DNA from: Glutamicibacter uratoxydans
GTDB taxonomy: Bacteria > Actinomycetota > Actinomycetes > Actinomycetales > Micrococcaceae
DNA: 64,000 nucleotides
Assembly (NCBI RefSeq): GCF_006539925.1
Contig: NZ_BJNY01000013.1
Location: 1 to 64,000 of the forward strand
Direction of reading: 5' to 3'
Numbering within the stretch: the stretch's first letter is position 1; every line of letters begins with the position of its first letter. This document shows, one piece after another, positions 16,576-25,201 of the stretch. The notes under the pieces were generated by a model that saw only the letters and a program-made list of their open reading frames with translations, ran no database searches and was not told the origin of the DNA. A program made the position numbers and the translations under genes.

Positions 16576-17715
16576 TTAGCTCAGCGAAAGGCTCCAGGTG
16601 AGCAGGTGGGAAATCAGGTAGCCCAGCGGAATCACGAAGAGCACCGAGTCCAGCCGGTCCATGATGCCTCCGTGGCCCGGCAGCAGGCTGCTCATGTCCT
16701 TGATGCCTAGTTCCCGCTTGACCATTGATTCGGAGAAGTCTCCGGTGGTTGCGGCGATGGTGGTGAAGAACGCCAGGATGATGCCGGTCCACCAAGGCAT
16801 GTCCATCCAGAAATGCATAGCCAGCGCGCCGACGAGCATCGAGCCGAGCATCGAGCCGGCAAAGCCCTCCCATGACTTCTTGGGGGAAATCTTCGGGGCC
16901 ATCGGGTGCTTGCCGAACAAGACCCCGACGATATAGCCGAAAGTGTCGTTGCTGACAGCCAGCAGCAGGATCGTGGCGATCATCCATTGGCCGCGCGGGC
17001 CTTCGAGAATCAGCAGCGCAAAGGACAGCAGCAACGGCACCCAGCTGATTATGAACACGCTGCTCATCACCGAGGCGGCGGCGCCCTTCAGCCCCTCCAT
17101 GAGCCTGAAGAGCAGGGCGATCAGCAGGCTGACCAGGTAGGTGAAGCCCAGTGCTTCCAAGCCGCCCCAGAGCGCGCTGATGGGCATGAGGGCCGAGGCG
17201 AGAAACAGCGGCAGCATTGGCACCGAGGTTTTGGCATGCGTAGTGGCCCGGGCGACTTCCCAGCAGCCCACTCCGGAGATCAGCACCACCAGGAAGACCA
17301 GCAGCGGTTCAAACCAGAACAGCCCCGCCAGCACCAGCCCGAGCATGAGCGCGCCGACGGCGATGGCTGCCGGCAGGTTGCGCCCGGCCCGCGAGGCCTT
17401 GGGCTGGGCTGCCGGCGGTGCGGCCACCGCCGCGGCCGGGTTCAACGGCACGGCAATCGCCGCAGGCTCCGGGGCCGGCGGCGCTTCAACTGGCTCGTCC
17501 GGCTCGGGCGAAGCCTGCACCGACGAGGCAGGCTCTACCGCGGCGGCTGCTTCCTGCAGTTGTTGGCCCGGCTCGGCCGTGCCGGCTTTGGCGGCCTTTT
17601 CCTGGGCCTCGCGCCGCGCCCGTGCTTCGCGTCTGGTCAGCGGGGCGCCGTCACCGGATGCCACTGAGGGCACCGCCGAAGCTGTGCCCTCAGTGTTTTC
17701 TGTCGAGCCTGGCAT
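16576..17715 (-). CDS. cdsA: Phosphatidate cytidylyltransferase with long N-terminal extension
   Basis: CdsA makes CDP-diacylglycerol from phosphatidate and CTP, the entry step to phospholipids including phosphatidylinositol. The membrane-embedded catalytic half has about eight helices and ends with the family signature (KKSWEGFAGSMLGSM and HGGIMDRLDSVLFVIPLGYL). The first 125 residues or so are an Ala/Pro/Glu-rich, apparently disordered extension not found in short CdsA proteins (usually about 280 residues); basic and Ala-rich leaders are common in actinobacteria. The ATG overlaps the frr stop by one base (TAATG). It belongs to the rpsB-tsf-pyrH-frr-cdsA chain. Confidence 0.95.
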   Translation of the reverse strand: MPGSTENTEGTASAVPSVASGDGAPLTRREARARREAQEKAAKAGTAEPGQQLQEAAAAVEPASSVQASPEPDEPVEAPPAPEPAAIAVPLNPAAAVAAPPAAQPKASRAGRNLPAAIAVGALMLGLVLAGLFWFEPLLVFLVVLISGVGCWEVARATTHAKTSVPMLPLFLASALMPISALWGGLEALGFTYLVSLLIALLFRLMEGLKGAAASVMSSVFIISWVPLLLSFALLILEGPRGQWMIATILLLAVSNDTFGYIVGVLFGKHPMAPKISPKKSWEGFAGSMLGSMLVGALAMHFWMDMPWWTGIILAFFTTIAATTGDFSESMVKRELGIKDMSSLLPGHGGIMDRLDSVLFVIPLGYLISHLLTWSLSLS

Positions 17716-18272
17716 TAGACTTCCAGCAGCTCGGCTTCTTTGTTCTTCAAGATCTCGTCTACCGCATCCACGTGCTTCTTGGTCAGCGCGTCCAGTTCCT
17801 TCTCGCCGCGGCTGCCGTCGTCCTCGCCGACCTCACCGTCCTTGACCAGCTTGTCGATGGCGTCCTTGGCCTTGCGGCGGTGGTTGCGCAGCGCCACGCG
17901 TGCGTCCTCGCCCTTGGCGCGGGCCAGCTTCACATACTCCTTGCGGCGCTCTTCGGTCAGCACCGGAAGCACCACGCGGATCATCTTGCCGTCGGAGGAT
18001 GGGTTGGCGCCGACCTCCGGGTCGCCCAGGGCCTTTTCGATTTCGCGCAGTGCGGTCACGTCGAACGGGGTGATGGTGATGGTGCGCGCTTCAGGCACTG
18101 CAAAGGATGCCAGCTGCTGCAGCGGGGTTGGCGAACCGTAGTAGTCAACCATGACCTTCGAGTACATGCCTGGGTGTGCGCGGCCGGTGCGGATGGTCGC
18201 GAAGTCCTCCTTGGCTGCCTCGATGGTGCGGTCCATCTTTTCGGCGGTCTCCGCCAAAGTTTCGTCAATCAC
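17715..18272 (-). CDS. frr: Ribosome recycling factor
   Basis: This 185-residue RRF splits post-termination ribosomes together with EF-G. The characteristic stretch is TGRAHPGMYSKVMVDYYGSPTPLQQLASF, and the C-terminal half of helix-forming residues ends in KHVDAVDEILKNKEAELLEV. It starts with GTG, with AGGAG upstream, and is coupled to cdsA. Length and position between pyrH and cdsA are exactly as expected for this phylum. Confidence 0.97.
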   Translation of the reverse strand: MIDETLAETAEKMDRTIEAAKEDFATIRTGRAHPGMYSKVMVDYYGSPTPLQQLASFAVPEARTITITPFDVTALREIEKALGDPEVGANPSSDGKMIRVVLPVLTEERRKEYVKLARAKGEDARVALRNHRRKAKDAIDKLVKDGEVGEDDGSRGEKELDALTKKHVDAVDEILKNKEAELLEV

Positions 18273-18331
18273 CGGTACTCCTCAAGTACAAAAAGTTTAA
18301 ATCTAGTTCAATCCTATGCCACGATCACCGC

Positions 18332-19054
18332 TTATGCGGTGACGGTGGTGCCAATTCGCTCGCCGCGGATGGCGCGTGCCACATTGCCTTCGCCTTCCAT
18401 GCCGAAGACCAGCATGTCCAGCTTGTTGTCCTTGCACATGGTCATGGCGGTCTGGTCCATCACGCGGATGTTCTTGACCAGCGCCTCGGTGTAGGTCAGG
18501 GTGTCCAGCTTGGTGGCGGTGGGGTCGGTCTTAGGGTCGGCGGTGTACACGCCGTCCACGCCTGACTTGGCCATCAGCACTTCGTCGGCGTCGACTTCCA
18601 GCGCACGCTGGGCAGCGACGGTGTCGGTGGAGAAGTACGGCAGGCCAGCGCCGGCACCGAAGATGACCACGCGGTCCTTTTCCATGTGGCGGATGGCGCG
18701 GCGCGGGATGTAGTTTTCTGCGACCTGGGCCATGGCGATGGCCGACTGCACGCGGGTTTCAACGCCGCACTGCTCCAGGAAGTCCTGCAGGGCCAGGCAG
18801 TTCATAACGGTGCCCAGCATGCCCATGTAGTCTGCGCGGGAGCGGTCCATGCCTGAAGCCGACAGCTCGGCGCCGCGGAAGAAGTTGCCGCCGCCGACGA
18901 CGATTGCCACCTCGACCTCGCCCACGGTCTGTGCGATCTGTTCGGCGATGCCGCGCACGGTCTTGGGGTCGACGCCCACCTTGCCGCCGCCGAACACCTC
19001 TCCGGAAAGCTTGAGCAGTACGCGGCGTCGTTTGGTTTCTGGGCTGGTTGACAT
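18332..19054 (-). CDS. pyrH: Uridylate kinase
   Basis: PyrH phosphorylates UMP to UDP and is a hexameric amino-acid-kinase-fold enzyme. It has [16 protein letters not shown] at the N-terminus, [21 protein letters not shown] for nucleotide and phosphate binding, and [20 protein letters not shown] further on. The start is set at [11 protein letters not shown] with GGAG upstream; an in-frame ATG 45 bp earlier adds residues unlike the family. It lies between tsf and frr. Confidence 0.96.
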   Translation of the reverse strand: MSTSPETKRRRVLLKLSGEVFGGGKVGVDPKTVRGIAEQIAQTVGEVEVAIVVGGGNFFRGAELSASGMDRSRADYMGMLGTVMNCLALQDFLEQCGVETRVQSAIAMAQVAENYIPRRAIRHMEKDRVVIFGAGAGLPYFSTDTVAAQRALEVDADEVLMAKSGVDGVYTADPKTDPTATKLDTLTYTEALVKNIRVMDQTAMTMCKDNKLDMLVFGMEGEGNVARAIRGERIGTTVTA

Positions 19055-19131
19055 GGGGTCTAACTCCTGCAAGTCGTAAATCTGAGGGGATCTTATCAAT
19101 CCGAATCTAAACTACCCTGTGATTCGGGCTC

Positions 19132-19185
19132 AAGAAAAGGGAGGCGAGCCACCGAGTTGTGCTCGGTGCTCACCTCCCTTTTCTT
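19132..19185 (-). terminator. Terminator between tsf and pyrH
   Basis: AAGAAAAGGGAGG pairs with CCTCCCTTTTCTT around an inner GAGC/CCGAG stem. It is a very stable hairpin just after the tsf stop codon, separating the rpsB-tsf pair from pyrH, which then needs its own promoter in the 78 bp that follow. Confidence 0.85.
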
Positions 19186-19244
19186 TGGTGCAGCGGGGTC
19201 AACCGCCGCGAAATGCTTTAGTCAGCCGGCGAAAGCGAAAATGC

Positions 19245-20081
19245 TTAGGCGCCGACGCGGAAGCGTGCGAAAGCAACAGGCTTGGTGCCTGCTTCTTCCA
19301 GTACGGAACCGACGGACTTCTTGGCATCCTTGGCGAAAGCCTGGTCAACCAGGACGATCTCCTTGAAGAAGCCGGTCAGGCGGCCTTCAACGATCTTGGT
19401 CAGTGCAGCCTCTGGCTTGCCTTCGGCGCGAGCGGTCTCGTCAGCGATGCGGCGCTCGTCGGCAACCTTCTCTGCTGGAACCTCGTCGCGGGTCAGGAAG
19501 GTAGGAGCCATTGCGGCGGTGTGCACAGCAACGTCGTGTGCGATGGCTGCAGCGGCTTCCGAAGCGGAGTCAACGGCCAGCAGAACGCCAACCTGTGCAG
19601 GCAGGTCCTTGCTGGTCTTGTGCAGGTAAGCAGCAACGTGCTCGCCCTCAACGCGGGATACGCGGCGGACAACAACCTTCTCGCCGAGGATTGCGCCCTC
19701 TTCGATGACGGTGTCGCCAACGGTCTTGCCGTCAACCTCGAATGCCAGCAGAGCCTCAACGTCTGCAGCGCCGGAAGCAACAGCTGCGTCCAGAACCTTG
19801 TTTGCCAGGGTGATGAACTTGTCGTTCTTGGCAACGAAGTCGGTCTCGCAGTTGATCTCGATCATGACGCCGACCTTGCCCTCGACCTTGGCGGCAACCA
19901 GGCCCTCGGCGGTCGAACGGCCTTCGCGCTTGGTAGCGCCCTTCAGGCCCTTGACGCGAATGATCTCGATGGCCTTCTCGGCGTCGCCGTTGGCCTCGTC
20001 CAGAGCCTTCTTAACGTCCATCATGCCGGCGCCGGTGCGCTCGCGCAGTGCCTTGATATCAGCAGCGGTGTAGTTTGCCAC
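19245..20081 (-). CDS. tsf: Elongation factor Ts
   Basis: EF-Ts is the guanine-nucleotide exchange factor for EF-Tu. The protein shows the UBA-like N-terminus ANYTAADIKALRERTGAGMMDVKKALDEA and the EF-Tu contact motif INCETDFVAKNDKF. The C-terminus is a typical coiled dimerisation region ending VGSVLEEAGTKPVAFARFRVGA. The start is placed at the GTG giving VANYTAAD, which matches family N-termini; an ATG four codons upstream has no ribosome-binding site. It follows rpsB after an unusually structured 140-bp spacer. Confidence 0.96.
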   Translation of the reverse strand: MANYTAADIKALRERTGAGMMDVKKALDEANGDAEKAIEIIRVKGLKGATKREGRSTAEGLVAAKVEGKVGVMIEINCETDFVAKNDKFITLANKVLDAAVASGAADVEALLAFEVDGKTVGDTVIEEGAILGEKVVVRRVSRVEGEHVAAYLHKTSKDLPAQVGVLLAVDSASEAAAAIAHDVAVHTAAMAPTFLTRDEVPAEKVADERRIADETARAEGKPEAALTKIVEGRLTGFFKEIVLVDQAFAKDAKKSVGSVLEEAGTKPVAFARFRVGA

Positions 20082-20123
20082 GTGCAATCCCATTCAGCTA
20101 GGAGTTTTCAAGTTAGTTTGCCC

Positions 20124-20157
20124 GTGGGACGGGTCGGATCACCAACCCGTCCCACGA
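20124..20157. repeat. Perfect hairpin in rpsB-tsf spacer
   Basis: CGTGGGACGGGT and ACCCGTCCCACG form a 12-bp perfect stem with a 10-base loop. There is no U run after it on the minus strand, so it is more likely an attenuator, processing or pausing structure than a full terminator. Confidence 0.65.
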
Positions 20158-20171
20158 GAGTTTGGAGTTGT

Positions 20172-20197
20172 CCTACAGGCAGGTTAGCGCCTGCAGG
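20172..20197. repeat. Second hairpin in rpsB-tsf spacer
   Basis: CCTACAGGC and GCCTGCAGG pair over nine bases with one mismatch around an 8-base loop, immediately after the rpsB stop codon on the minus strand. Flanking GGAGTTTG and CAAACTCC-like segments can extend or rearrange the fold. Confidence 0.55.
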
Positions 20198-20222
20198 CAA
20201 ACTCCGAGAGTCATCAAAATGA

Positions 20223-21038
20223 CTACTTGGCTTCTGGAGCCTCGGTCTCGGCAGCAGCCTCGGCCTTAGCCTTCTCGCCCTCAAGCAGCTCGCGCTCCCA
20301 CTCAGCCAGTGGCTCAGCGGCGCCCTCGGTCTTGCCTGCAGCCTTGTTGTTCTTGGCGATGAGGCCTTCGGCCACAGCGTCGGCAACAACGCGGGTCAGC
20401 AGGTTGACGGAGCGGATAGCGTCGTCGTTACCCGGAATTGGGTAGGTAACTTCGTCTGGGTCGCAGTTGGTGTCCAGGATGGCGACAACAGGGATGCCCA
20501 GCTTCTGAGCTTCGTCGATTGCCAGGTGTTCCTTCTTGGTGTCAACGATCCAGATTGCCGATGGGGTGCGGTTCAGGTTGCGGATACCACCGAGGTTGTT
20601 CTGCAGCTTGGTCAGCTCGCGCTTCAGCAGCAGCAGTTCCTTCTTGGTGTGGCCCGAACCGGCAACATCGTCAAAGTTGATCTCTTCCAGTTCCTTCATG
20701 CGCTGAACGCGCTTGGAGACGGTCTGGAAGTTGGTCAGCATACCGCCGAGCCAGCGCTGGTTCACGTATGGCTGGCCAACGCGGTTAGCCTGCTCAGCAA
20801 TTGCTTCCTGAGCCTGCTTCTTGGTGCCGACGAACAGGATCGAGCCGCCGTGTGCAACGGTCTGCTTGACGAAGTCGTAGGCGCGGTCGATGAACGACAG
20901 CGACTGCTGCAGGTCGATGATGTAGATGCCGTTGCGCTCGGTCAGGATGAAGCGCTTCATCTTTGGGTTCCAGCGACGGGTCTGGTGGCCGAAGTGGACG
21001 CCGCTGTTCAGCAGCTCTCGCATGGTTACGACTGGCAT
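20223..21038 (-). CDS. rpsB: 30S ribosomal protein S2
   Basis: S2 is a structural component of the small ribosomal subunit that joins late in assembly and helps recruit S1. The protein of about 271 residues has the family start [30 protein letters not shown] and the segments [15 protein letters not shown] and [14 protein letters not shown]. The C-terminus has an extra Ala/Glu-rich tail ([15 protein letters not shown]) common in actinobacteria. The ATG at MPVVTMREL has AAAGGAG upstream, which fixes the start. Confidence 0.97.
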   Translation of the reverse strand: MPVVTMRELLNSGVHFGHQTRRWNPKMKRFILTERNGIYIIDLQQSLSFIDRAYDFVKQTVAHGGSILFVGTKKQAQEAIAEQANRVGQPYVNQRWLGGMLTNFQTVSKRVQRMKELEEINFDDVAGSGHTKKELLLLKRELTKLQNNLGGIRNLNRTPSAIWIVDTKKEHLAIDEAQKLGIPVVAILDTNCDPDEVTYPIPGNDDAIRSVNLLTRVVADAVAEGLIAKNNKAAGKTEGAAEPLAEWERELLEGEKAKAEAAAETEAPEAK

Positions 21039-21432
21039 GTCGCAACTCCTTTCAGCAGTAGCGGACCGGGCGCGCAAACGCCCGCGGTAACTGCCCTAGT
21101 TGGTTTGGGTTGTTGCAGATCAACGTTGTGTTCATCCGCCCTAGTACAAACCCCGGAATGCTTGGCATCCTGCCCGGCGTCCACCGATTCTCTCGGACCA
21201 CTGGAACTGCCGGTTTCCACCATCCACGGCGGAAGAGCTTGTACGCGAAGTCAATTTCCTGATGAAACCGGCCCATTTTGGACACGGCTAAGTAAGAAAA
21301 CTGCAATCTCAAGTGTACTACACCGGTTATGAGCAGCGGCACGGGATGAAAGGTGATCTAGCTCCACAAAAGTTGCCCACAATCGGCATCATTATGAGGC
21401 TCGGCACCGTACGCCCATCCCACCCTTGAACC
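21039..21432. other. Divergent intergenic region, rpsB and M23 peptidase
   Basis: This stretch of about 390 bp must hold the promoters of rpsB (leftward) and of the peptidase gene (rightward). I see no convincing consensus promoter pair, RNA gene or open frame in it. Confidence 0.5.
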
Positions 21433-21960
21433 ATGAAGAAACACCTGCTCCTAGCCACGATCCAAGCCATCGCCCTTGTAGCGTCACTGACCTCGAGCCC
21501 CGCGAGCGTTCCAACACTCCCCCAGACCCCGACGCAAATGCTGCGCCAAGAGTCCGGATGGAGTTGGCCGACCGCAGGCGAACCAAGAATCCTGGTTCCG
21601 TTCGACAAGCCAGAACAGCGCTGGTCCTCGGGCCACCGAGGCATCGACTTGTCGGCGGATCAAGGTGACCAAATCTATGCACCCAATAAGGGCAGGGTGA
21701 CGTTTCGTTCGACAGTCGTGGATCGGCCTGTGATCGTCATCGACCACGGTTCAGGCTTCAAAACAAGTCTCGAGCCTGCCGAAAGCGACCTATCGGTGGG
21801 CACGTGGGTTGAGGCCGGCTCCAAAATCGGCACGGTCTCTACCGGCGCGCACTGTTCTAATCGGTGCCTACATTGGGGTGTTCGGTTAGATGGTGAATAT
21901 ATTGATCCGGCGCTATTGATCAAAGACCTGCGTCCGTCGATCCTGCTTCCACTGGCCTAG
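21433..21960 (+). CDS. Secreted M23 family metallopeptidase
   Basis: This 175-residue protein has an N-terminal signal or anchor segment (KKHLLLATIQAIALVASL) and one LytM-type domain. Zinc-binding residues are seen in GHRGIDLSAD (His and Asp), with the catalytic/zinc His in CLHWGVRLDGEYIDPALLI. The family cuts peptide bridges in peptidoglycan or activates other hydrolases. The domain is short but appears complete. A gene of this type next to rpsB is a recurrent actinobacterial arrangement. It has its own hairpin terminator shared with the convergent gene. Confidence 0.88.
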   Translation: MKKHLLLATIQAIALVASLTSSPASVPTLPQTPTQMLRQESGWSWPTAGEPRILVPFDKPEQRWSSGHRGIDLSADQGDQIYAPNKGRVTFRSTVVDRPVIVIDHGSGFKTSLEPAESDLSVGTWVEAGSKIGTVSTGAHCSNRCLHWGVRLDGEYIDPALLIKDLRPSILLPLA

Positions 21961-21972
21961 GCACAAAAAAAC

Positions 21973-22005
21973 TTTCTCCCTGCTTGAAGATCAAACAGGG
22001 AGAAA
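21973..22005. terminator. Bidirectional terminator
   Basis: TTTCTCCCTG and CAGGGAGAAA form a perfect 10-bp stem. Seven T residues follow on the minus strand. It serves the convergent M23 peptidase and GT87-like genes. Confidence 0.85.
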
Positions 22006-22027
22006 ACTTATTGTTAGTAACCGCAGA

Positions 22028-23197
22028 CTAGAGCAAGACGTCTTCGCGAACGGCAGGCGCTTTGGTTTTGATGCTGCCCAGTGAAAGATACAGGCAAATA
22101 ATATTCGCCAGCACTGGGATCGTTGGAATGACATACGCCCAGATCGGCAGCGGGCCGCCGGGATAAATACCAACGAGATTGACCACATACTTTGGCGCGA
22201 TCACCAGCGCGATGCTGGACACTGTGGTGAGGGCAATAGCAAGCTTATTCAGCGGGTTAAGCATCAGACTGGCGACGCAGAACCAACCGTAAGCAATAAT
22301 CGGCCACCATACCCAGTGGTGCGACCAACTGACCGGCGAAACAAGCAGCGGGCAAGCCGAAGCGACGCCGATCAAGGCAGCGCGGTCGACCAGCGGAGCA
22401 ATTTTCCACAGCAAGGCGATGAAAGAAACACCCACAGCTAGCGCAATCACGAACCAAACGCCTTGGGAAAGTCCAGAGCGATCAATGACGGCTTGCAGTG
22501 AAATGTTGTCCAGAAAACTCAAATCCCCGACGCGCGTCGGATCACGGAGCACCACAGTCCAGTAGTGAATGGTGTTGTGCGCCGAAACCAAAAGGCCGAT
22601 CACCTGAGTCCCCACGAACGAGGCAATTCCAATGAACATCGCCCGCCACTGCTTCATTGCCAGAGGCAGGATGAGCAATGCGATCGGAGTCAGCTTAATC
22701 CCGGCGAAAATGCCTACTGCGATGACAAATGGAGTCAGAGACTTGAACCTCACGAAGGTTAGGTAGCAAGCACCCAATATAAGGATATTGATTTGACCGA
22801 ACCATAGGGTATCCCTAAAGGGGCCAGAAATAACCAGCAATGAGCTGATGGTCAGCGTGGTGAAATATGGTTGCAGATGCGCCCATCGGGCTGCTACGCG
22901 CTGTGCCAGATCATGGCCAATCAGCAGGGTGATAACCAGCGAAGCCACCGTAGCCAAAAGCAGGGATGCATTAAAGGGCAGCACCGCAATCGGAATAAAC
23001 AGCAGTGCTGCAAAAGGTGGATAGGTGAAAGGCAATCCGGGGTCATTCACCGGCCCGAGAATGGGATCGTAGAGCGAGCTGGGGTTGTTAAGCAGCGCCA
23101 AACCGCCCTCTCGATAAACCTTGAGGTCCAGCCCATTTGGAGGATCGATCCACGTAATCATAAGAATTGCTATCAAAACGAAGGCAATCTCTAGCAC
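22028..23197 (-). CDS. GT87-like (DUF2029) polyprenyl-phosphate-dependent mannosyltransferase
   Basis: This 389-residue integral membrane glycosyltransferase has about ten hydrophobic helices. The N-terminal loop contains GLDLKVYREGGLALLNNPSSLYDP with the Asp expected of GT-C enzymes, followed by LPFTYPPFAALLFIPIAVLPF, the hallmark of the DUF2029/GT87 family. Such proteins extend mannolipids or arabinogalactan-type polymers in actinobacteria, using polyprenyl-phosphate sugars. The GTG start is weak: the nearest strong ribosome-binding site (GGAAGG near 23246) has no standard start codon after it, although the frame stays open to there. The real N-terminus could be up to about 16 residues longer. 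Confidence 0.82.
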   Translation of the reverse strand: MLEIAFVLIAILMITWIDPPNGLDLKVYREGGLALLNNPSSLYDPILGPVNDPGLPFTYPPFAALLFIPIAVLPFNASLLLATVASLVITLLIGHDLAQRVAARWAHLQPYFTTLTISSLLVISGPFRDTLWFGQINILILGACYLTFVRFKSLTPFVIAVGIFAGIKLTPIALLILPLAMKQWRAMFIGIASFVGTQVIGLLVSAHNTIHYWTVVLRDPTRVGDLSFLDNISLQAVIDRSGLSQGVWFVIALAVGVSFIALLWKIAPLVDRAALIGVASACPLLVSPVSWSHHWVWWPIIAYGWFCVASLMLNPLNKLAIALTTVSSIALVIAPKYVVNLVGIYPGGPLPIWAYVIPTIPVLANIICLYLSLGSIKTKAPAVREDVLL

Positions 23198-23730
23198 CGC
23201 AGTATTCGTCGGGGTTTTTCGGAAAATTGACGAGAGGATCGCTCTATTCCTTCCACATGTAAGTTTTTCTTAAAGCCTAGTCGAAGGCGATGCATTCAAT
23301 TTATTCGATAATGCGACACCATCTTGTAGATTTTTCAAGAACGCAAAGGCAATGAAGCACGAAGCACAACCTGGGGTGTTCACCGGAATTTTTCTCATCG
23401 GTTCAGCCTTGTCCGCTACTTCCGTCGGTGCTTTCACTCAAATACCTTGTCACCGGCGAATATATCGGACCGTCTGGGTAGTGAAGTCCGGGTTCGGACC
23501 CATTTACAGGATTTGACGGAGGCTTTTCCTCGGCGACGACGAGTCCAATCACAGGCGGTCCGAAAAGCCATTTCCGTCGACTGTCTCGATCTTGGCATGC
23601 GTTGCAGATCACAGGCAAGACAAGCAGGCAACTTGCCAGTGAACTGCACTAGCCGACCTGCAGACGCCGCTCATCCTTGATTTCTGAAACCAAAATTTCG
23701 GCAAAAGTAGCCATTCGGCCATGAACCAAG
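23198..23730. other. Gap of about 530 bp without a supported gene
   Basis: Only short, mutually overlapping open frames (about 70 codons) occur on both strands, none with a ribosome-binding site or recognisable sequence. It separates the GT87-like gene from the tRNA transcription unit. It may be a decayed gene, but nothing identifies one. Confidence 0.5.
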
Positions 23731-23770
23731 AATCGCCCGGCAACCTGTTCTCACAGGTCACCGGGCGATT
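23731..23770 (-). terminator. Terminator of the tRNA(CAT) gene
   Basis: AATCGCCCGG and CCGGGCGATT arms enclose an inner ACCTGT/ACAGGT pairing. It lies 5 bp beyond the tRNA 3' end on the minus strand and is followed there by CTTGGTT. Confidence 0.85.
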
Positions 23771-23775
23771 GTCTT

Positions 23776-23852
<77 letters not shown>

Positions 23853-23953
23853 GAACCATATGCCAAGCACATAATGTCTTTGCACACCTGAAATATTCTA
23901 GGGCATCACATGCCAAAACACCGATTCGAGTACCACGACAGTAACGACAGTTT

Positions 23954-25135
23954 TCAGTGCGCGCTGATGCTTTCACCGCGATAAAGAGCTTCGAAGGCAT
24001 TCATCGTTTTGTCTTGAGCGTGGTTCATCACCTTGTTGTGTCCAGCAGCTCCAAGCTTCGCTCGGCCAGCTTCATCCATGCTCAGGATTCTGTCCAATTT
24101 GTCGGCCAAGTCCTGTCGGTCTCCGGGCCTAAACAGATAGCCGTTGACTCCTTCATCTACAAGGTGAGGAAGCGCCATGGCGTTGGCGAGGACCACTGGC
24201 TTCGACGCTGAGAGCGCTTCCAAGGTCACCAGTGACTGCAGCTCAGCGGTTCCCGGCTGACAGAAGACATCACAGCGAAGGTATGCCCGTCGCAGCTCTT
24301 CATCCGAAACATGGCCCAGGAAGCGCACGCGGGCGCCAAGATGATGCTCAGCAACGATCTTTTCCAAGAACTTGCGCTGTTCTCCCCCGCCGACGATTTC
24401 CAATATCGCCTGTGGAACACTTTTCATCAAGGCAAGCGCCTCGATCAATTCATTGACATTTTTCTCTACAGCAAGGCGACCGGCGAACAGAATGGTGGGA
24501 GCATCATTCTTGGTGATGGTCTCGCCGTCTTCCAACTCGTAGTTTCCCACTTCAATCCCGTTGGACAGCGGCATCACGTTCTTTAGTTTTGCCCGCTCGC
24601 GCATGGCCTTTGCAGCCAAGGGCGTTGGCGTTGTGACGGCATCTGCCTGTCCGAAGATCTTGCCCATGTCTTTCCACGAATTCCTGGCAACAATTTTCTT
24701 GAACCACACTGGAAATGGCAGGAACGGGTCCAGATTTTCGGGCATGAAGTGGTTCGTCGCCACAGACCGAACCTGATTTTTACGTGCCCACGACAAGGTT
24801 TCTTGGCCGATCATATAGTGGCTTTGGGCGTGAACCACGTCCGGGTTGATCTCATCGAGAAGCTTGTCGATCTTTCGATTAACTTCCCATGGAAAGACAA
24901 TTCGAAAATACTCGTGGGTTGGAACCGAGTGGGATTTCAATCGATGAACAATCGCTTCGTCGCGTACCTCCGTGAAGGTGTCCCCAGCTTCGCCTCGAAC
25001 AGCGAGCACGTGGACGCGATGCCCTCGTGCATGCATGGCCGTCGCAAGGCGGAAACAGAACATGGCCGCACCATTCACGTCTGGTGGATAGGTATCGGCA
25101 GCGATGACGATGGTCAGCGGTTTTTCCTCGGCCAC
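23954..25135 (-). CDS. GT4 family glycosyltransferase
   Basis: This is a retaining glycosyltransferase of about 393 residues. The N-terminal acceptor-side domain starts IVIAADTYPPDVNGAAMFCFRLATAM with the Pro/Gly loop typical of GT4 (PimB/MshA-like). The C-terminal nucleotide-sugar domain contains ILFAGRLAVEKNVNELIEAL, LEIVGGGEQRKFLEK and the E-x7-E motif in PGTAELQSLVTLEALSASKPVVL. It probably mannosylates or glycosylates a lipid or cell-envelope acceptor. The start is uncertain: GTG at 25135 has AAAGGA at proper spacing, whereas the ATG at 25141 abuts that site. Confidence 0.88.
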   Translation of the reverse strand: MAEEKPLTIVIAADTYPPDVNGAAMFCFRLATAMHARGHRVHVLAVRGEAGDTFTEVRDEAIVHRLKSHSVPTHEYFRIVFPWEVNRKIDKLLDEINPDVVHAQSHYMIGQETLSWARKNQVRSVATNHFMPENLDPFLPFPVWFKKIVARNSWKDMGKIFGQADAVTTPTPLAAKAMRERAKLKNVMPLSNGIEVGNYELEDGETITKNDAPTILFAGRLAVEKNVNELIEALALMKSVPQAILEIVGGGEQRKFLEKIVAEHHLGARVRFLGHVSDEELRRAYLRCDVFCQPGTAELQSLVTLEALSASKPVVLANAMALPHLVDEGVNGYLFRPGDRQDLADKLDRILSMDEAGRAKLGAAGHNKVMNHAQDKTMNAFEALYRGESISAH

Positions 25136-25201
25136 AAGCATCCTTTGTCGTTCTTCTACATGTACTTTTTGTTCTCGTGCAACGCTGCACAAATCTGGAA
25201 T

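Noticed and set aside
22741-22775. AACCT...AGGTTAGG match to an iron box
   Set aside because: It lies inside the GT87-like coding sequence, far from any start codon, and one half-site is poor.
23403-23680. Short overlapping open frames in the gap before the tRNA
   Set aside because: Frames of about 70 codons on both strands with no ribosome-binding site and arginine/serine-rich noise composition.
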